Source: an uncultured Granulosicoccaceae bacterium (GTDB lineage Bacteria > Pseudomonadota > Gammaproteobacteria > Granulosicoccales > Granulosicoccaceae). Taken from it: DNA of 64,000 nt. How positions within the stretch are numbered: position 1 is the stretch's first letter; the number at the start of each line of letters is the position of its first letter. Below, in pieces: positions 37,732-48,906 of this stretch. Under the pieces are notes generated by a model. That model was not told where the DNA came from and searched no databases. It worked only from the letters and a program-made list of their open reading frames with translations. The translations under genes were made by a program, and so were the position numbers. The stretch lies in the NCBI GenBank assembly GCA_937927895.1, contig CALGKA010000018.1, positions 1 through 64,000 of the forward strand. The letters are read 5' to 3'.

Positions 37732-38820
37732 TCAGGCATCTAGTGCGCGGCAATCTTGTTGCAGCCAACCAACAGAGACAATATCACCCTCTTTCATAGA
37801 GGCATGATCTGAAGAATTTGGTACTTTTACAATGAAGTCATCGCGGCCAAGTATTTCCACGCGACTTCTGATGTGATCACCAAGATAGATTAGCTCTAAT
37901 ACTTTTCCATCAAATATATTCGGTACAGAACCAGGCTCCGGGTTTATTACCACGCGCTCCGGGCGTAGTGATAACGTTGATTCATCACCTCGGCTCTGAA
38001 CATTAATAGCCATTGCATAAATGGGAACACCCTCTGCGGTTTGCACCACACAGTAGTCGCCGTCTATGTCTATTACTTTGCCTCGAAGCTTGTTGTTTTC
38101 ACCAATGAATTGCGCAACGAATGCGTTTTCCGGGCGCTCGTATAAATCACTTGGTGGCGCCAGCTGTTGAATGACACCATCATTGAAAACAGCAATACGG
38201 TTAGACATGGTGAGCGCTTCTGATTGATCGTGTGTTACGTACACAACAGTTACACCGAGATTTTCGTGAATATGTTTGATTTCATATTGCATTTGCTCAC
38301 GCAGGTTCTTATCTAACGCGCCGAGTGGTTCGTCCATTAAGACTAGATCCGGGTCAAACACTAAAGCACGAGCCACGGCAACACGCTGTTGCTGACCGCC
38401 AGAGAGTTGCGCAGGACGACGATTAGCAAAGTCACCCAACTGCACCATGTCGAGGGCTTTTTTAACTCGACTTTCACGTTCCGACTTAGACATTTTGCGC
38501 ACCTCTAGCGGGAAGGCTAGATTTTCACCGACAGTCATGTGTGGAAATAGCGCGTAATTTTGGAACACCATACCAATACCACGCTTGTGAGGTGGCACGT
38601 TATTTATTGGGCGTTCGTTAAGATATATTTCGCCATATGTTGCAGGCTCAAAACCTGCGAGCATCATTAAACAGGTGGTTTTACCTGATCCTGATGGACC
38701 AAGCATGGTCAGGAACTCACCTGTTTCAACATCGAGATTCAAATCTTTAACGACAATAACTTTACCGTCGTAACTCTTTTGAACATTTTTGAATTGGACC
38801 AGCGGCTTTTTTGCAGGCAT
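37732..38820 (-). CDS. ABC transporter ATP-binding protein (PotA-like)
   Basis: GPSGSGKTTCLMMLAG, LSGGQQQRVAVARALVFDPDLVLMDEPLGALD, TOBE-like C-terminus. Confidence 0.95.
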   Translation of the reverse strand: MPAKKPLVQFKNVQKSYDGKVIVVKDLNLDVETGEFLTMLGPSGSGKTTCLMMLAGFEPATYGEIYLNERPINNVPPHKRGIGMVFQNYALFPHMTVGENLAFPLEVRKMSKSERESRVKKALDMVQLGDFANRRPAQLSGGQQQRVAVARALVFDPDLVLMDEPLGALDKNLREQMQYEIKHIHENLGVTVVYVTHDQSEALTMSNRIAVFNDGVIQQLAPPSDLYERPENAFVAQFIGENNKLRGKVIDIDGDYCVVQTAEGVPIYAMAINVQSRGDESTLSLRPERVVINPEPGSVPNIFDGKVLELIYLGDHIRSRVEILGRDDFIVKVPNSSDHASMKEGDIVSVGWLQQDCRALDA

Positions 38821-39021
38821 TCAAATCCAGTTAATTTTATGATTGTGTATCAAGTTTGATACACCTTGCGGAATATATCTGTACAGTTTGCAGGACCGAA
38901 CAGGATCAGGCAACAGCCAATCTCTCAGTTATTAAGGATCGCATTTTTCAGCGATCCTCAGGCACGTTTAATCCGGCGGGTACTTCTCCTGCAGCGCCGG
39001 ACCGGCCAATAAGCAAAGAAA

Positions 39022-39897
39022 TTAGCCGAATTTTGTCAATCTAGCGATCAGACTAGAGGTATCCCAACGGCTACCGCCCATTTTCTGGACATCTGCGTAG
39101 TACTGATCAACCATTGCCGTTACCGGCACCGATGCACCGTTGTTACGCGCCTCATTGAGCACTATAGATAAGTCTTTGCGCATCCAATCTACGGCAAATC
39201 CAAAATCAAACTCATCTTTTGCCATGGTCTTATAGCGATTTTCCAACTGCCAGGACTGCGCCGCACCACCGCCCACCACGCTCATTACTTTTTCTATATC
39301 AAGGTCGGCGGCTTTGGCAAAGTTAACCCCCTCTGCTAAAGCCTGCACCAAACCCGCAATGCAAATTTGATTCACCATTTTGGTCAGCTGCCCTGCACCG
39401 GTCGCGCCGATCAAAGCGACATTCTTTCCGTAAGCGCCTAAAGTATCGACGACTGTATCGAAGGTTTTTTGATCACCACCACACATGATTGCCAGCGCAC
39501 CGTTCTCAGCACCTGCCTGACCGCCAGACACTGGCGCATCAATAAAGCCAACGCCTTGCTGAACGCATTCTTCGTTAATTTCTCGCGCAACCATTGCAGA
39601 AGCCGTCGTGTGATCAACCAGTATTGCACCTTTAGACAGACCGGCTAATGCGCCATCATCACCGTACACTACAGAGCGGAGATCGTCGTCGTTGCCGACG
39701 CATACCATGACGATATCGGCACCCGTGGCTGCCTGCTTTGGTGTATCACAGGCAGTGCCTTTATGCTCTTTTACCCATTGATCTGCTTTGGCTTTCGTAC
39801 GATTGTAAACCGAGACCTGATGGCCAGCACTGGCAAGATGCCCGGCCATTGGATAACCCATTACACCCAAACCTATGAACGCTACTTTATTAGTCAT
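39022..39897 (-). CDS. NAD(P)-dependent oxidoreductase (3-hydroxyisobutyrate dehydrogenase family)
   Basis: VAFIGLGVMGYPMAGHLASAGHQVSVYNRT; DAPVSGGQAGAENGALAIMCGG. Confidence 0.93.
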   Translation of the reverse strand: MTNKVAFIGLGVMGYPMAGHLASAGHQVSVYNRTKAKADQWVKEHKGTACDTPKQAATGADIVMVCVGNDDDLRSVVYGDDGALAGLSKGAILVDHTTASAMVAREINEECVQQGVGFIDAPVSGGQAGAENGALAIMCGGDQKTFDTVVDTLGAYGKNVALIGATGAGQLTKMVNQICIAGLVQALAEGVNFAKAADLDIEKVMSVVGGGAAQSWQLENRYKTMAKDEFDFGFAVDWMRKDLSIVLNEARNNGASVPVTAMVDQYYADVQKMGGSRWDTSSLIARLTKFG

Positions 39898-40017
39898 GTT
39901 TATCTCATTTACCTGTATTGATAATTACAAAGGTACAGCTGCTCGTAGCCGAGGGTCGTACTTTAGGGTCAAAGAGCAGACAAATTTAAAGTACTTTATC
40001 CGCTTAATATACATAGG

Positions 40018-41616
40018 TTAAAAAAGACTCGAAAGCCTTTCAATGCCCGCGCGGATTTTTTCCGATGGTATGGACGAGAAGCCAATTCTTAAGTAGGACT
40101 CATTAGGTATAGGATCCATAAAATAAGCATTACCCGACACCACTAAAATGCCATTCTCACTGGCAACTTGCTGCACTTCATCAGCGTCTACACCTTCTGG
40201 CAATTTCACCCAAAATGCACTACCACCAAAGGCTGGTGCACGACTTGAATTTGGCATAAATTCAGCCAAAGCATCGTCTAAAGCTTTCCACCGCACTTTG
40301 TAATTAGATGAAATTCTATGCACCAGGGAGTCGTGATGACCAAGCGCTAAAAAGTGCGCAACTGCATTTTGATTGTTGGACGGTGGATGACGCAGCATAA
40401 GCCTACGCAGCGCGCGTGCTTCACTGATTAGTTCTTGCGGCCCAACCATATAACCTAGCCTTAGACCTGGCGCTAGTGTTTTAGAAAGACTGCCCACATA
40501 GATTACTCGATCATTGCCATCAAGGCTTTTAAGTGCAGGGGTTGGAGTGCCTGCAAAGTTAAGTTCGCTCTCGTAGTCATCTTCGATGATTAATATATCG
40601 TGATCAGAGGCGCGCTTTAAAAGTTCTTTTCGGCGCTCCAAAGACATAGTGGCCGTGGTCGGTGACTGATGGCTTGGCGTGCAATAAACAACATTACATT
40701 CATTTATGCGGTCATCGATAATTATGCCGTGCTCATCAACATCAAGCGGTATCAACTCACAGTTTCTAAGTGAAAAGATATTGCGAGCGTCCGGATAACC
40801 CGGGTTCTCAAAACCGACTTTGTCACCTTCGTTAATGAGTAATCGCGCTAAAATATACAAAGCATTTTGAGCACCCATGGTAACCAGTATCTGATCTGTG
40901 GAAACCCATAATCCACGCGGTGGAAGTACACGGTTTTGGATTTGCTCTAATAACAGCTGATCGTCGTTATCTACCGAGTCTGGCATCCAATCGGTGATCG
41001 CTTGTACGGCAAGTGACTGCCGACAACATTCCCGCCACTCATTAATGGGGAACATTGCAGGGTCAGTTTGCCCTGCTGTAAAAGGATATTCGTAATCACG
41101 CCAGCGACTCAACACACTGTCTAGATTTCGTTGTTTAGACGGACGAGTTAAAAAACGCTTTTCCCAATCAGGTGACTCTGCATCACTCTCAACCGGTTGC
41201 GGTGCACGCGCTAAACGACTATTGACTAGCTCTGAATTAACAAAGTAACCGCGCCGCTCTTCCGCCAATAAATAGCCCTCATCCATAAGATGCTGGTAAG
41301 CATGTACCACTGTATTTCGGGCAACGCCTAGTTGGCGGGCAAGCTCACGGGAAGACGGCAACGGCCGATGGTGCGGGATATGCCCATCAAGAATAGCGGT
41401 TACCAGGGCCCGCCTGAGCTGGCTTTGCAGGCTATCACCGCGATCACTGGACAATCTAATGAGCTGCCGCCACATGGGCTGGCTAGTTTTCTGGGTGTGG
41501 TCAGGTTCAGATGCCAATTTAATCTCAAAAGTAGTCGGGCGAAGAAATTGTCGCTTGGCAATTATCACTTTGCATGAGCCTTGCTGGCGGGCAAAATGCA
41601 CCCACTGAAAACCCAT
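40018..41616 (-). CDS. MocR/PdxR-type PLP-dependent transcriptional regulator
   Basis: GntR-type wHTH (LPSSRELARQLGVARNTVVHAYQHLMDEGYL) fused to aminotransferase fold (SLSKTLAPGLRLGYMVGP). Confidence 0.93.
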   Translation of the reverse strand: MGFQWVHFARQQGSCKVIIAKRQFLRPTTFEIKLASEPDHTQKTSQPMWRQLIRLSSDRGDSLQSQLRRALVTAILDGHIPHHRPLPSSRELARQLGVARNTVVHAYQHLMDEGYLLAEERRGYFVNSELVNSRLARAPQPVESDAESPDWEKRFLTRPSKQRNLDSVLSRWRDYEYPFTAGQTDPAMFPINEWRECCRQSLAVQAITDWMPDSVDNDDQLLLEQIQNRVLPPRGLWVSTDQILVTMGAQNALYILARLLINEGDKVGFENPGYPDARNIFSLRNCELIPLDVDEHGIIIDDRINECNVVYCTPSHQSPTTATMSLERRKELLKRASDHDILIIEDDYESELNFAGTPTPALKSLDGNDRVIYVGSLSKTLAPGLRLGYMVGPQELISEARALRRLMLRHPPSNNQNAVAHFLALGHHDSLVHRISSNYKVRWKALDDALAEFMPNSSRAPAFGGSAFWVKLPEGVDADEVQQVASENGILVVSGNAYFMDPIPNESYLRIGFSSIPSEKIRAGIERLSSLF

Positions 41617-41696
41617 ACTGCCCGAGTGTAATCGACACGTACATCGCAGTAAACATAAAGCCTTAACGCAAGCCAGAACCTGAGAACAGCATAATT

Positions 41697-42449
41697 ATGT
41701 CTGACAGCAAGATGCCAATGATAATCGCCCACCGTGGCGCCAGTGGATCAGCCCCTGAAAACACCCGTGCAGCGATTCAAATGGCTGCCGAACATGGAGC
41801 AACCTGGATAGAAATTGATGTAAATATATCCAAAGACGGCATTCCTGTATTGTTCCACGATGACGGAATCAGCAGATGCAGCAATGGCGAAGGGCTTGTA
41901 ATTGAGCATACGTTAACAAAACTGCAGTCACTGGATTGTGGCAGTTGGTTTTCGGAGCAATTCAAAGGCGAAAAAATAATTACGTTAGAAGAATGCCTGG
42001 AGCTAGCTGCTGAATATAGCCTCGGTATTAACCTTGAAATAAAACCGTGCAGTGGCTGGGAGCTGCCCACCGCAGATGCGATCGCAAAACTTCTCACTAA
42101 TAAGCGAGCGAACAGTGACAACACACTGCCACCCATTGTCGTTTCAAGCTTTAGTCATATCGCTATGCAGCATGCTGCTAAACACTTAGATTGGCTGGCA
42201 CGTTCGTCATTGTTTTTAGTTACCCCACCAGACTGGAAATCATTAACCACAGAAGTCGGGGCAAGCGCGATACACTTACACGCCAATAGCCTGCTAACTG
42301 AAGAGTCGGTCAAGGAATTAAAAGATCACGGCCTACACGTGTATTGCTATACGGTGAATAGCGCAGATGATGCAAAAGCACTTATAAGCCTGGGGGTTGA
42401 TGGGGTATTTACCAATTACCCTAAAACACTACTTGCTGAACTTCCGTAA
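41697..42449 (+). CDS. glycerophosphodiester phosphodiesterase
   Basis: IAHRGASGSAPENTRAAIQMAAEHGATWIEIDV...FHDDGISRCSNG. Confidence 0.94.
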   Translation: MSDSKMPMIIAHRGASGSAPENTRAAIQMAAEHGATWIEIDVNISKDGIPVLFHDDGISRCSNGEGLVIEHTLTKLQSLDCGSWFSEQFKGEKIITLEECLELAAEYSLGINLEIKPCSGWELPTADAIAKLLTNKRANSDNTLPPIVVSSFSHIAMQHAAKHLDWLARSSLFLVTPPDWKSLTTEVGASAIHLHANSLLTEESVKELKDHGLHVYCYTVNSADDAKALISLGVDGVFTNYPKTLLAELP

Positions 42450-42459
42450 GCACATAACT

Positions 42460-43443
42460 TTAGTGCAGCAGCCGTGCAGACACTGCCGATGTTTCATGCT
42501 CAATGCGCGCAAGCCAATTGAGCACCTCTGGCCATTGGTTTTCCCAACAACATAAATGGGTATTGATGGGTACTTCGCGAAGAATTGCAGTTGGCTGGTT
42601 AAGCACCCAGCTTTTTGTGAGCCTGGGTGGTATGACTTCATCTTTACCCCCCACCAGGTGCAATTGTTTTATTGTTAGCGGCAAAGGTGCTTGCAAGGCA
42701 GGGTTGATCGATCCATAGAGTCTTGTGTACTTGTGATGTGCAGTCCATGCATCAGTATCAATGTTGCCAGCCACTGTCACTACAGCCGTTACCTTAGGTA
42801 ATTTTTCCGCCACTAGCAAAGCGAGTGCACCACCGCCGCTGTGGCCTAGCAAAACCACATTTTTATAACGCGCAGTGCGCTGCGCGATGACGTCAACCAT
42901 ACTGTTAACGACTTTCTCTGAAAACCGTGAGAACGTCCAATAGTCCGCGTTGCACTCTTCATCCAACACCATACCGAAGTAACACGGGCGTCCTATGTAG
43001 AGGGTATTGGCTTTGTCTAAGCGCATTAGATTAAGCATTAAAGCAGCGCGCGGCGTGGGATCAGACTTTATAAAGTATCGCCATTGCCAGGCAACACCAT
43101 CACCTTCAATGTATACATGCACGGTATTTCCTACGGCGTTACGTTCAGGCGCATAGATTACGTGTCTAAATGTATCGCTCTGCAGAGTTGAGCGGGCAAA
43201 GCCATACTTGTCTGCACTTTCGTCGATTTTCTTGTAAGCAGGCGCTACACATGCCGCTGACGTTACGGTGATCAACATCAAGACAAGTACACGGCACACC
43301 TTGCTCAGGGTTTGACCCGTCATAGAACACGCGCTCTGGACACTGCCGTAGAGATAAAAGAAAACATCGATGGATTGTAGACACTCACTGGCACAGTCGC
43401 GAGACCATTTTTGCAAACAAGCTTGCAAGGTGCTGATTGTCAC
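42460..43443 (-). CDS. alpha/beta hydrolase
   Basis: VHVYIEGDGVAW; VVLLGHSGGGALALLVAEKLP nucleophile elbow. Confidence 0.8.
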   Translation of the reverse strand: MTISTLQACLQKWSRDCASECLQSIDVFFYLYGSVQSACSMTGQTLSKVCRVLVLMLITVTSAACVAPAYKKIDESADKYGFARSTLQSDTFRHVIYAPERNAVGNTVHVYIEGDGVAWQWRYFIKSDPTPRAALMLNLMRLDKANTLYIGRPCYFGMVLDEECNADYWTFSRFSEKVVNSMVDVIAQRTARYKNVVLLGHSGGGALALLVAEKLPKVTAVVTVAGNIDTDAWTAHHKYTRLYGSINPALQAPLPLTIKQLHLVGGKDEVIPPRLTKSWVLNQPTAILREVPINTHLCCWENQWPEVLNWLARIEHETSAVSARLLH

Positions 43444-43529
43444 CTATTCTCCTAGATGACTGGCGGTCATTTCCTGCCTATCGAGCGAATCGCCGTTACA
43501 CCCTGTTACAAAGTTGACTCAGCAGCGAA

Positions 43530-44294
43530 ATGGCTGAGCGCTATAGTAATAGTGACAACAATCTTGAAAATGGTAGACAACCAGGAAATCGTCCTACAAA
43601 CACCGTGAATAAATCAGAACGAGAATTACGAGAACAGTTGCTGCTCGATACCGCCCTGGCCTGCTTTGATACTGATCAGTGGGAAAATGTCAGTGTCGCG
43701 GCCATTGCAGCACAGGCGGGAGTCGCCAAGGGCACTGTCTACCTGCACTTCACCAGCAAACATGAAATTTACGCACGCTTAGCATTACAGTTTTACGACG
43801 ATCTACTGGCCAAATGCCAAACCATTACCGGTAAAGACTCCCGCACAAGACTAAGCACTCTGATAGCTACCGTCTTTACCTATTACCAGCAACGAACTGA
43901 ATACCGACGCATTACCCAATACTGCCAGCGTGAAGATTTCATTAATAATTTGAACCTGGAACTTAAGCTTTGCTTAATGCACGCTGAGGAACAATTTAAA
44001 CAGGAACTGACAAGCATTCTTATTGATGGAACCAAAGACGGCAGCTGGGGAACAGAAGCCATAAATAAAATGCATGGCATTTACTACACCCTAAAGGGTG
44101 CAGTAAACCACTATTGTTGCGATAAAAATACAAAACAAGAGAGGCAGATCGACTCCACCATCACGATCACAAACTATATACTCTCTAGTGTCGGACCCAG
44201 AATAAAAACGACAATAAAAACAACCGATAGCTCAAATAAAAAAGAGCAAAAAGACACCTCAACCTCAACCTTAGATGTAGCTTTGGAAATATAA
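43530..44294 (+). CDS. TetR/AcrR family regulator
   Basis: LLDTALACFDTDQWENVSVAAIAAQAGVAKGTVYLHFTSKHEIYARL. Confidence 0.92.
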   Translation: MAERYSNSDNNLENGRQPGNRPTNTVNKSERELREQLLLDTALACFDTDQWENVSVAAIAAQAGVAKGTVYLHFTSKHEIYARLALQFYDDLLAKCQTITGKDSRTRLSTLIATVFTYYQQRTEYRRITQYCQREDFINNLNLELKLCLMHAEEQFKQELTSILIDGTKDGSWGTEAINKMHGIYYTLKGAVNHYCCDKNTKQERQIDSTITITNYILSSVGPRIKTTIKTTDSSNKKEQKDTSTSTLDVALEI

Positions 44295-44295
44295 A

Positions 44296-45396
44296 ATGGG
44301 CAGATCAGCTTTAATAGCCGCACTTGCAGTAGTAGCACTCGTGCTATGGATGGCAAGCGGGCAAATCGGATCAGACGAGAACCTGGAGTCGACAGAGGCC
44401 ACTACCACCGCTGAAGAAGCGCCAGCTGTAAAAATGAAAGTGCAAACGCGTCAGCAGATCGCTGAAAGCATCACTCGTGAGATCGTGACCCAAGGCCAGC
44501 TTGAACCTGTCAGAGTACTTTCGCTTCGGGCTGAAACCGCCGGCAATATTCAACAGTTAATGGTCAGCAAAGGCCAGCGAGTTGGACGCGGGCAATTGCT
44601 TGCAAACATTGCGGTTAATAACCGCTCTGCACAACTTACCGTGGCACAGGCCAATTTGGCGCAAGCCAACAATGAATATAACGCCGCACGCAAACTTCAA
44701 AAACAAGGCTTGCAGTCAACCCTTAGCCTGGAAGCCGCCAGTGCCAAACGCGAAGCGGCCAGAGCACAATTACAAGCCGCTGAAATTGAACTGGCCAACA
44801 CAAGCATTACCGCACCCATTGATGCATTAATAGAAGATGTTATGGCTAAAGAAGGCGACTACATTGATAAAGGCGCACCGTTTGCGATGCTGGTAGATAA
44901 CAGCCAGCTTCTAGTCACTGGCCAAGTACCACAACAACATATTGGTGATATAAAAATTGGCCAAAATGCTATCGCAAAACTTGTTACCGGTGAATCACTT
45001 GAGGGCGAAGTAAAATTTATCTCTTCCATGGCTGATGACACCACCCGAAGCTTCAAAGTGGAGGTACTTATTGATTCACCTCCAGCAGGCACACTTACGG
45101 GTATCAGCGCACAAATTAGTATCCCGGTAGAAACCTTACAAGCGCATCGGGTATCCCCTGCTATTTTGGCCCTGGACGACGCCGGCGCACTTGGCATAAA
45201 GGCCATTGGCGATGAAAACACTGTTGTCTTTCACTCTATAGAAATAGTGAAAACAGAAAATAACGGCGCCTGGGTCACAGGCTTACCAAACGATGTCACT
45301 GTGATCACTATGGGTCAGGGCTATGTAAATCCAGGTGAGGTAGTAGAACCTGTAGCCGCACCTGCAGATAGCACCGAGAGCAACCCCGCGCTATGA
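44296..45396 (+). CDS. RND efflux periplasmic adaptor subunit
   Basis: VTQGQLEPVRVLSLRAETAGNIQQLMVSKGQRVGRGQLLANI; HlyD-type architecture. Confidence 0.92.
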   Translation: MGRSALIAALAVVALVLWMASGQIGSDENLESTEATTTAEEAPAVKMKVQTRQQIAESITREIVTQGQLEPVRVLSLRAETAGNIQQLMVSKGQRVGRGQLLANIAVNNRSAQLTVAQANLAQANNEYNAARKLQKQGLQSTLSLEAASAKREAARAQLQAAEIELANTSITAPIDALIEDVMAKEGDYIDKGAPFAMLVDNSQLLVTGQVPQQHIGDIKIGQNAIAKLVTGESLEGEVKFISSMADDTTRSFKVEVLIDSPPAGTLTGISAQISIPVETLQAHRVSPAILALDDAGALGIKAIGDENTVVFHSIEIVKTENNGAWVTGLPNDVTVITMGQGYVNPGEVVEPVAAPADSTESNPAL

Positions 45397-48300
45397 ACGC
45401 CATAATTGAAGCGGCATTTAGCCGCAGCCGTGCCGTAATATTGGTGCTGATATTTTTTATATTCAGTGGCATTTTGGCTTACCGCGCCATTCCGAAAGAA
45501 GCCGAACCCGATGTCGCTATACCGATCATTTATGTATCGATGAGCCACGAAGGTATCTCTCCGCAAGATAGCGAACGCTTATTACTGCGACCAATGGAAG
45601 CCGAACTGCAAAATATTGCAGGGGTTAAAAAGATTACCAGCACGGGCTCTGAAAGCCACGGCTCGGTAATGCTGGAGTTCGATGCAGGCTTTGATCCGAG
45701 TGAAGCACTTCTCGATGTTCGTGAAAAAGTCGATATGGCTAAATCAAATTTACCCAATGACACCGACGAGCCAACAGTGAATGAAATAAACGTTGCCCTC
45801 TTCCCGGTATTAACTGTTTCACTTGCAGGCCCTATCCCTGAACGAAGTTTGCTTAAAATTGCCAAAGGCTTAAAAGAAAAAATAGAAGCACAAGCTGGTG
45901 TTCTTGAAGTATCTATTGGTGGTGAACGTGCAGAGGTACTAGAGATCACTGTAGACCCGGTAGTTATGGAAACCTACAACATACGCTTTGATGAACTATT
46001 TAACTTAATTCGTACAAACAATTTACTGGTTGCCGCAGGGGCGATCGATACAGGCGCTGGACGCATGGTGTTAAAAGTACCTGGTGTGGTTGAAGATATA
46101 AGAGACATTCTATCAATGCCGGTGAAAGTTAACGGCGACACTGTCATTACCTTTCAAGATGTAGCCACCATCAACCGAACATTTAAAGACGCCAATGGCT
46201 ATGCACGAGTAGACGGCCAACCGGCCCTTGCGCTTGAGATCTCAAAGCGAATTGGTGCGAATATTATTGAGACCAACCAAGCCATTCGCGATTTGGTAGC
46301 CGAACAACAAAAGCAATGGCCTGAATCAGTAAAGGTATCGTTTCAGCTCGATAAGTCGAAGCAGATTGTCACCATGCTTAATGACCTACAAAACAATATT
46401 TTGTCAGGCGTTATATTAGTCATGATCGTGATCATTGCGGCATTAGGCTTTCGCAGTGCATTGCTAGTAGGCATTGCAATACCTGGTTCTTTTTTAGCCG
46501 GAATCTTAGTACTTAACAGCCTGGGCTTTACCATGAACGTTGTGGTGTTGTTTAGCCTGATTCTGGTGGTCGGCATGCTGGTTGACGGCGCTATTGTAGT
46601 GGTAGAACTGGCCGCTCGAAACATAAAAAGCGGCATGACACGGCGCGATGCTTATAAAGCTGCATCACAGCGCATGAGTTGGCCTGTGATTGCCTCTACC
46701 GCTACAACACTTGCGGTATTTTTTCCGGTAATTTTCTGGCCGGGCTTAGTTGGTCAGTTCATGAAATACCTACCAATGACTGTAATCATTTGCCTTATCG
46801 CTTCACTCTTTATGGCACTGATATTCATACCCGTACTGGGTGGCAGCTTTGGTGGATCAAAAGTGCTGGCGAACACTGGTGATGAATCTTTAAAACTTGG
46901 TAGCGTCACACGCAGCTATGCAAAAATACTGAACGGCCTTTTAAAGCGACCTGGCCTTACCCTACTGGCAGCGATCATCGCGCTTGTGGGCTCATACGGC
47001 TTGTACAGTGTAATGGGCCGCGGCGTGGTGTTCTTCCCTAAGACTGAGCCCGACAATGTATTGGTGCAAGTACATGCAAGAGGCGATCTATCTATGCAAG
47101 AGAAAGATCGAATCGTTCGCCGTGTAGAGGAGCGACTCTACTCTATGGATGAACTTAAATCTGTTTACGCAAAATCTATGGGCGCTATCGTGGGTGAACC
47201 CGGCATGGCCGCAGATGTGATAGGCGTTATTCAAATAGAGTTGAATGAATGGAATACCAGACGTAAAGCGCAAGTCATACTCGGTGAAATGGCTGACCGT
47301 ACTGCCGATATCCCCGGCATCATTTTAGAATTTAAGGAACAGGAAGGCGGCCCTGCAGGCGGCAAACCCATAAACATGGAAATCAGCTCTACGGTGCCAG
47401 AGAAATTACCCGCGGCGACCCAATACGTTGAAGACCTAATGAAAGATTTAGGTGGCTTTATTGATGTAGAAAATAATTTGCCGCTGCCCGGCATTGAATG
47501 GCGCTTAAACGTTGATCGTGAACAAGCGGCACGCTACGGTGCTGACGTTGCGCTACTTGGCAACGCCGTGCAAATGGTGACCAACGGGATAAGAGTAGCC
47601 GGCTATCGCCCTGACGATTCCGATGAAGAGCTCGATATAAGAGTCAGATACCCATTGGCTGATCGCAAACTTGATCAACTAGACCAACTGCGCGTACCCA
47701 CCAGAAATGGCATGGTGCCTATCTCTAACTTCGTAACACTTGAAGCGGCATCAAAAACCGGCATTGTGAATCGCGTTGACAATCAAAGAGCCGTTACCGT
47801 TCAGGCCAACGTTGAGGCTGGTGGCAACCCTACTGCGAAGCTTCAAGAACTAACAGAGGCACTCGCCAATGGCGCGGTTGACCCTGATATTTCCATTCAG
47901 TTCACAGGTGAAAATGAAGACCAAGTAGAGACCATGATGTTTTTAGTGTCGGCCTTTGCAGCGGCTATCTTTTTAATGGCGCTGTTTTTGATCGTGCAAT
48001 TTAATAGCGTGTTTCAAGCGATTGTGGTGTTGAGCGCCATTGTATTTTCTACCTCTGGCGTTTTACTTGGTTTGATTATCACCAAACAATCGTTTGGTAT
48101 TGTTATGGTTGGCTTAGGCATTATTGCTCTAGCGGGTATTGTGGTTAACAACAATATTGTTTTAATCGATACCTATAATCGCTTTAGAGCCGAGGGCAAC
48201 CCGCCCAGAATTGCAGCCTTAGAAACAGGAATTTTAAGACTACGTCCCGTATTCCTAACAGCCACCACCACCATTCTAGGCCTGATGCCCATGGTGCTAT

Positions 48301-48524
48301 CAATGAACATTGATATCTTCAGACGCGTTTTAGAGTTTGGTGCACCCTCGACCATGTGGTGGACACAACTTGCGAGCGCTATTGCTGGTGGCCTTGCGTT
48401 TGCAACCATCCTTACCTTGTTTCTGACACCTTGTTTATTGGTGATCGGCGATACTGTGCTCAAAAGAAAACCTAAGAATATCGCGCAGGAAAATACCTTA
48501 GCAACACAGCCAAATATGGCTTGA
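45393..48524 (+). CDS. RND efflux transporter permease
   Basis: 1043 aa AcrB-type; FSRSRAVILVLIFFIFSGILAYRAIPKEAEPDVAIPIIYVSM; VDGAIVVVELAAR; overlaps adaptor stop. Confidence 0.95.
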   Translation: MNAIIEAAFSRSRAVILVLIFFIFSGILAYRAIPKEAEPDVAIPIIYVSMSHEGISPQDSERLLLRPMEAELQNIAGVKKITSTGSESHGSVMLEFDAGFDPSEALLDVREKVDMAKSNLPNDTDEPTVNEINVALFPVLTVSLAGPIPERSLLKIAKGLKEKIEAQAGVLEVSIGGERAEVLEITVDPVVMETYNIRFDELFNLIRTNNLLVAAGAIDTGAGRMVLKVPGVVEDIRDILSMPVKVNGDTVITFQDVATINRTFKDANGYARVDGQPALALEISKRIGANIIETNQAIRDLVAEQQKQWPESVKVSFQLDKSKQIVTMLNDLQNNILSGVILVMIVIIAALGFRSALLVGIAIPGSFLAGILVLNSLGFTMNVVVLFSLILVVGMLVDGAIVVVELAARNIKSGMTRRDAYKAASQRMSWPVIASTATTLAVFFPVIFWPGLVGQFMKYLPMTVIICLIASLFMALIFIPVLGGSFGGSKVLANTGDESLKLGSVTRSYAKILNGLLKRPGLTLLAAIIALVGSYGLYSVMGRGVVFFPKTEPDNVLVQVHARGDLSMQEKDRIVRRVEERLYSMDELKSVYAKSMGAIVGEPGMAADVIGVIQIELNEWNTRRKAQVILGEMADRTADIPGIILEFKEQEGGPAGGKPINMEISSTVPEKLPAATQYVEDLMKDLGGFIDVENNLPLPGIEWRLNVDREQAARYGADVALLGNAVQMVTNGIRVAGYRPDDSDEELDIRVRYPLADRKLDQLDQLRVPTRNGMVPISNFVTLEAASKTGIVNRVDNQRAVTVQANVEAGGNPTAKLQELTEALANGAVDPDISIQFTGENEDQVETMMFLVSAFAAAIFLMALFLIVQFNSVFQAIVVLSAIVFSTSGVLLGLIITKQSFGIVMVGLGIIALAGIVVNNNIVLIDTYNRFRAEGNPPRIAALETGILRLRPVFLTATTTILGLMPMVLSMNIDIFRRVLEFGAPSTMWWTQLASAIAGGLAFATILTLFLTPCLLVIGDTVLKRKPKNIAQENTLATQPNMA

Positions 48525-48906
48525 GGCCTTGAGAAAAAAATGGGAGAATATTTATAGAACTGAAGGGAGGCTTTAAAAAACCTGCGGCAGGCAAGATAGA
48601 ATTCTACACCCTGCCACAGGAAGCTGGAGGAATTTAAAGCGCTAACCGTTTTCCCGCTACAAGATCCGGGTTAGATAAATCCTTTACAACAACTTAGTTC
48701 ATACTACTGGTCGGCTGGAGCGAAAACCCGGCAAGGTTATCCGCTCCGTTTGCACCGACCTGAGCTCTTGCAAGCTCTATCGCTAATGATGCTGGAGGAG
48801 GTACATCCTTAGCTGACGGTGACTATTCTAACCATTTGCAGATCTTAAACAATCAGGTTACCGTATCAAGCCTTGTGAATGATATTCACATATACGGTAG
48901 AAACTG

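Noticed and set aside
48525-48906. Possible ncRNA or regulatory element with CCTGCGGCAGG...CCTGCCACAGG inverted repeat before the LysR gene
   Set aside because: Only one short imperfect inverted repeat; no convincing promoter or terminator pairing, so not called.
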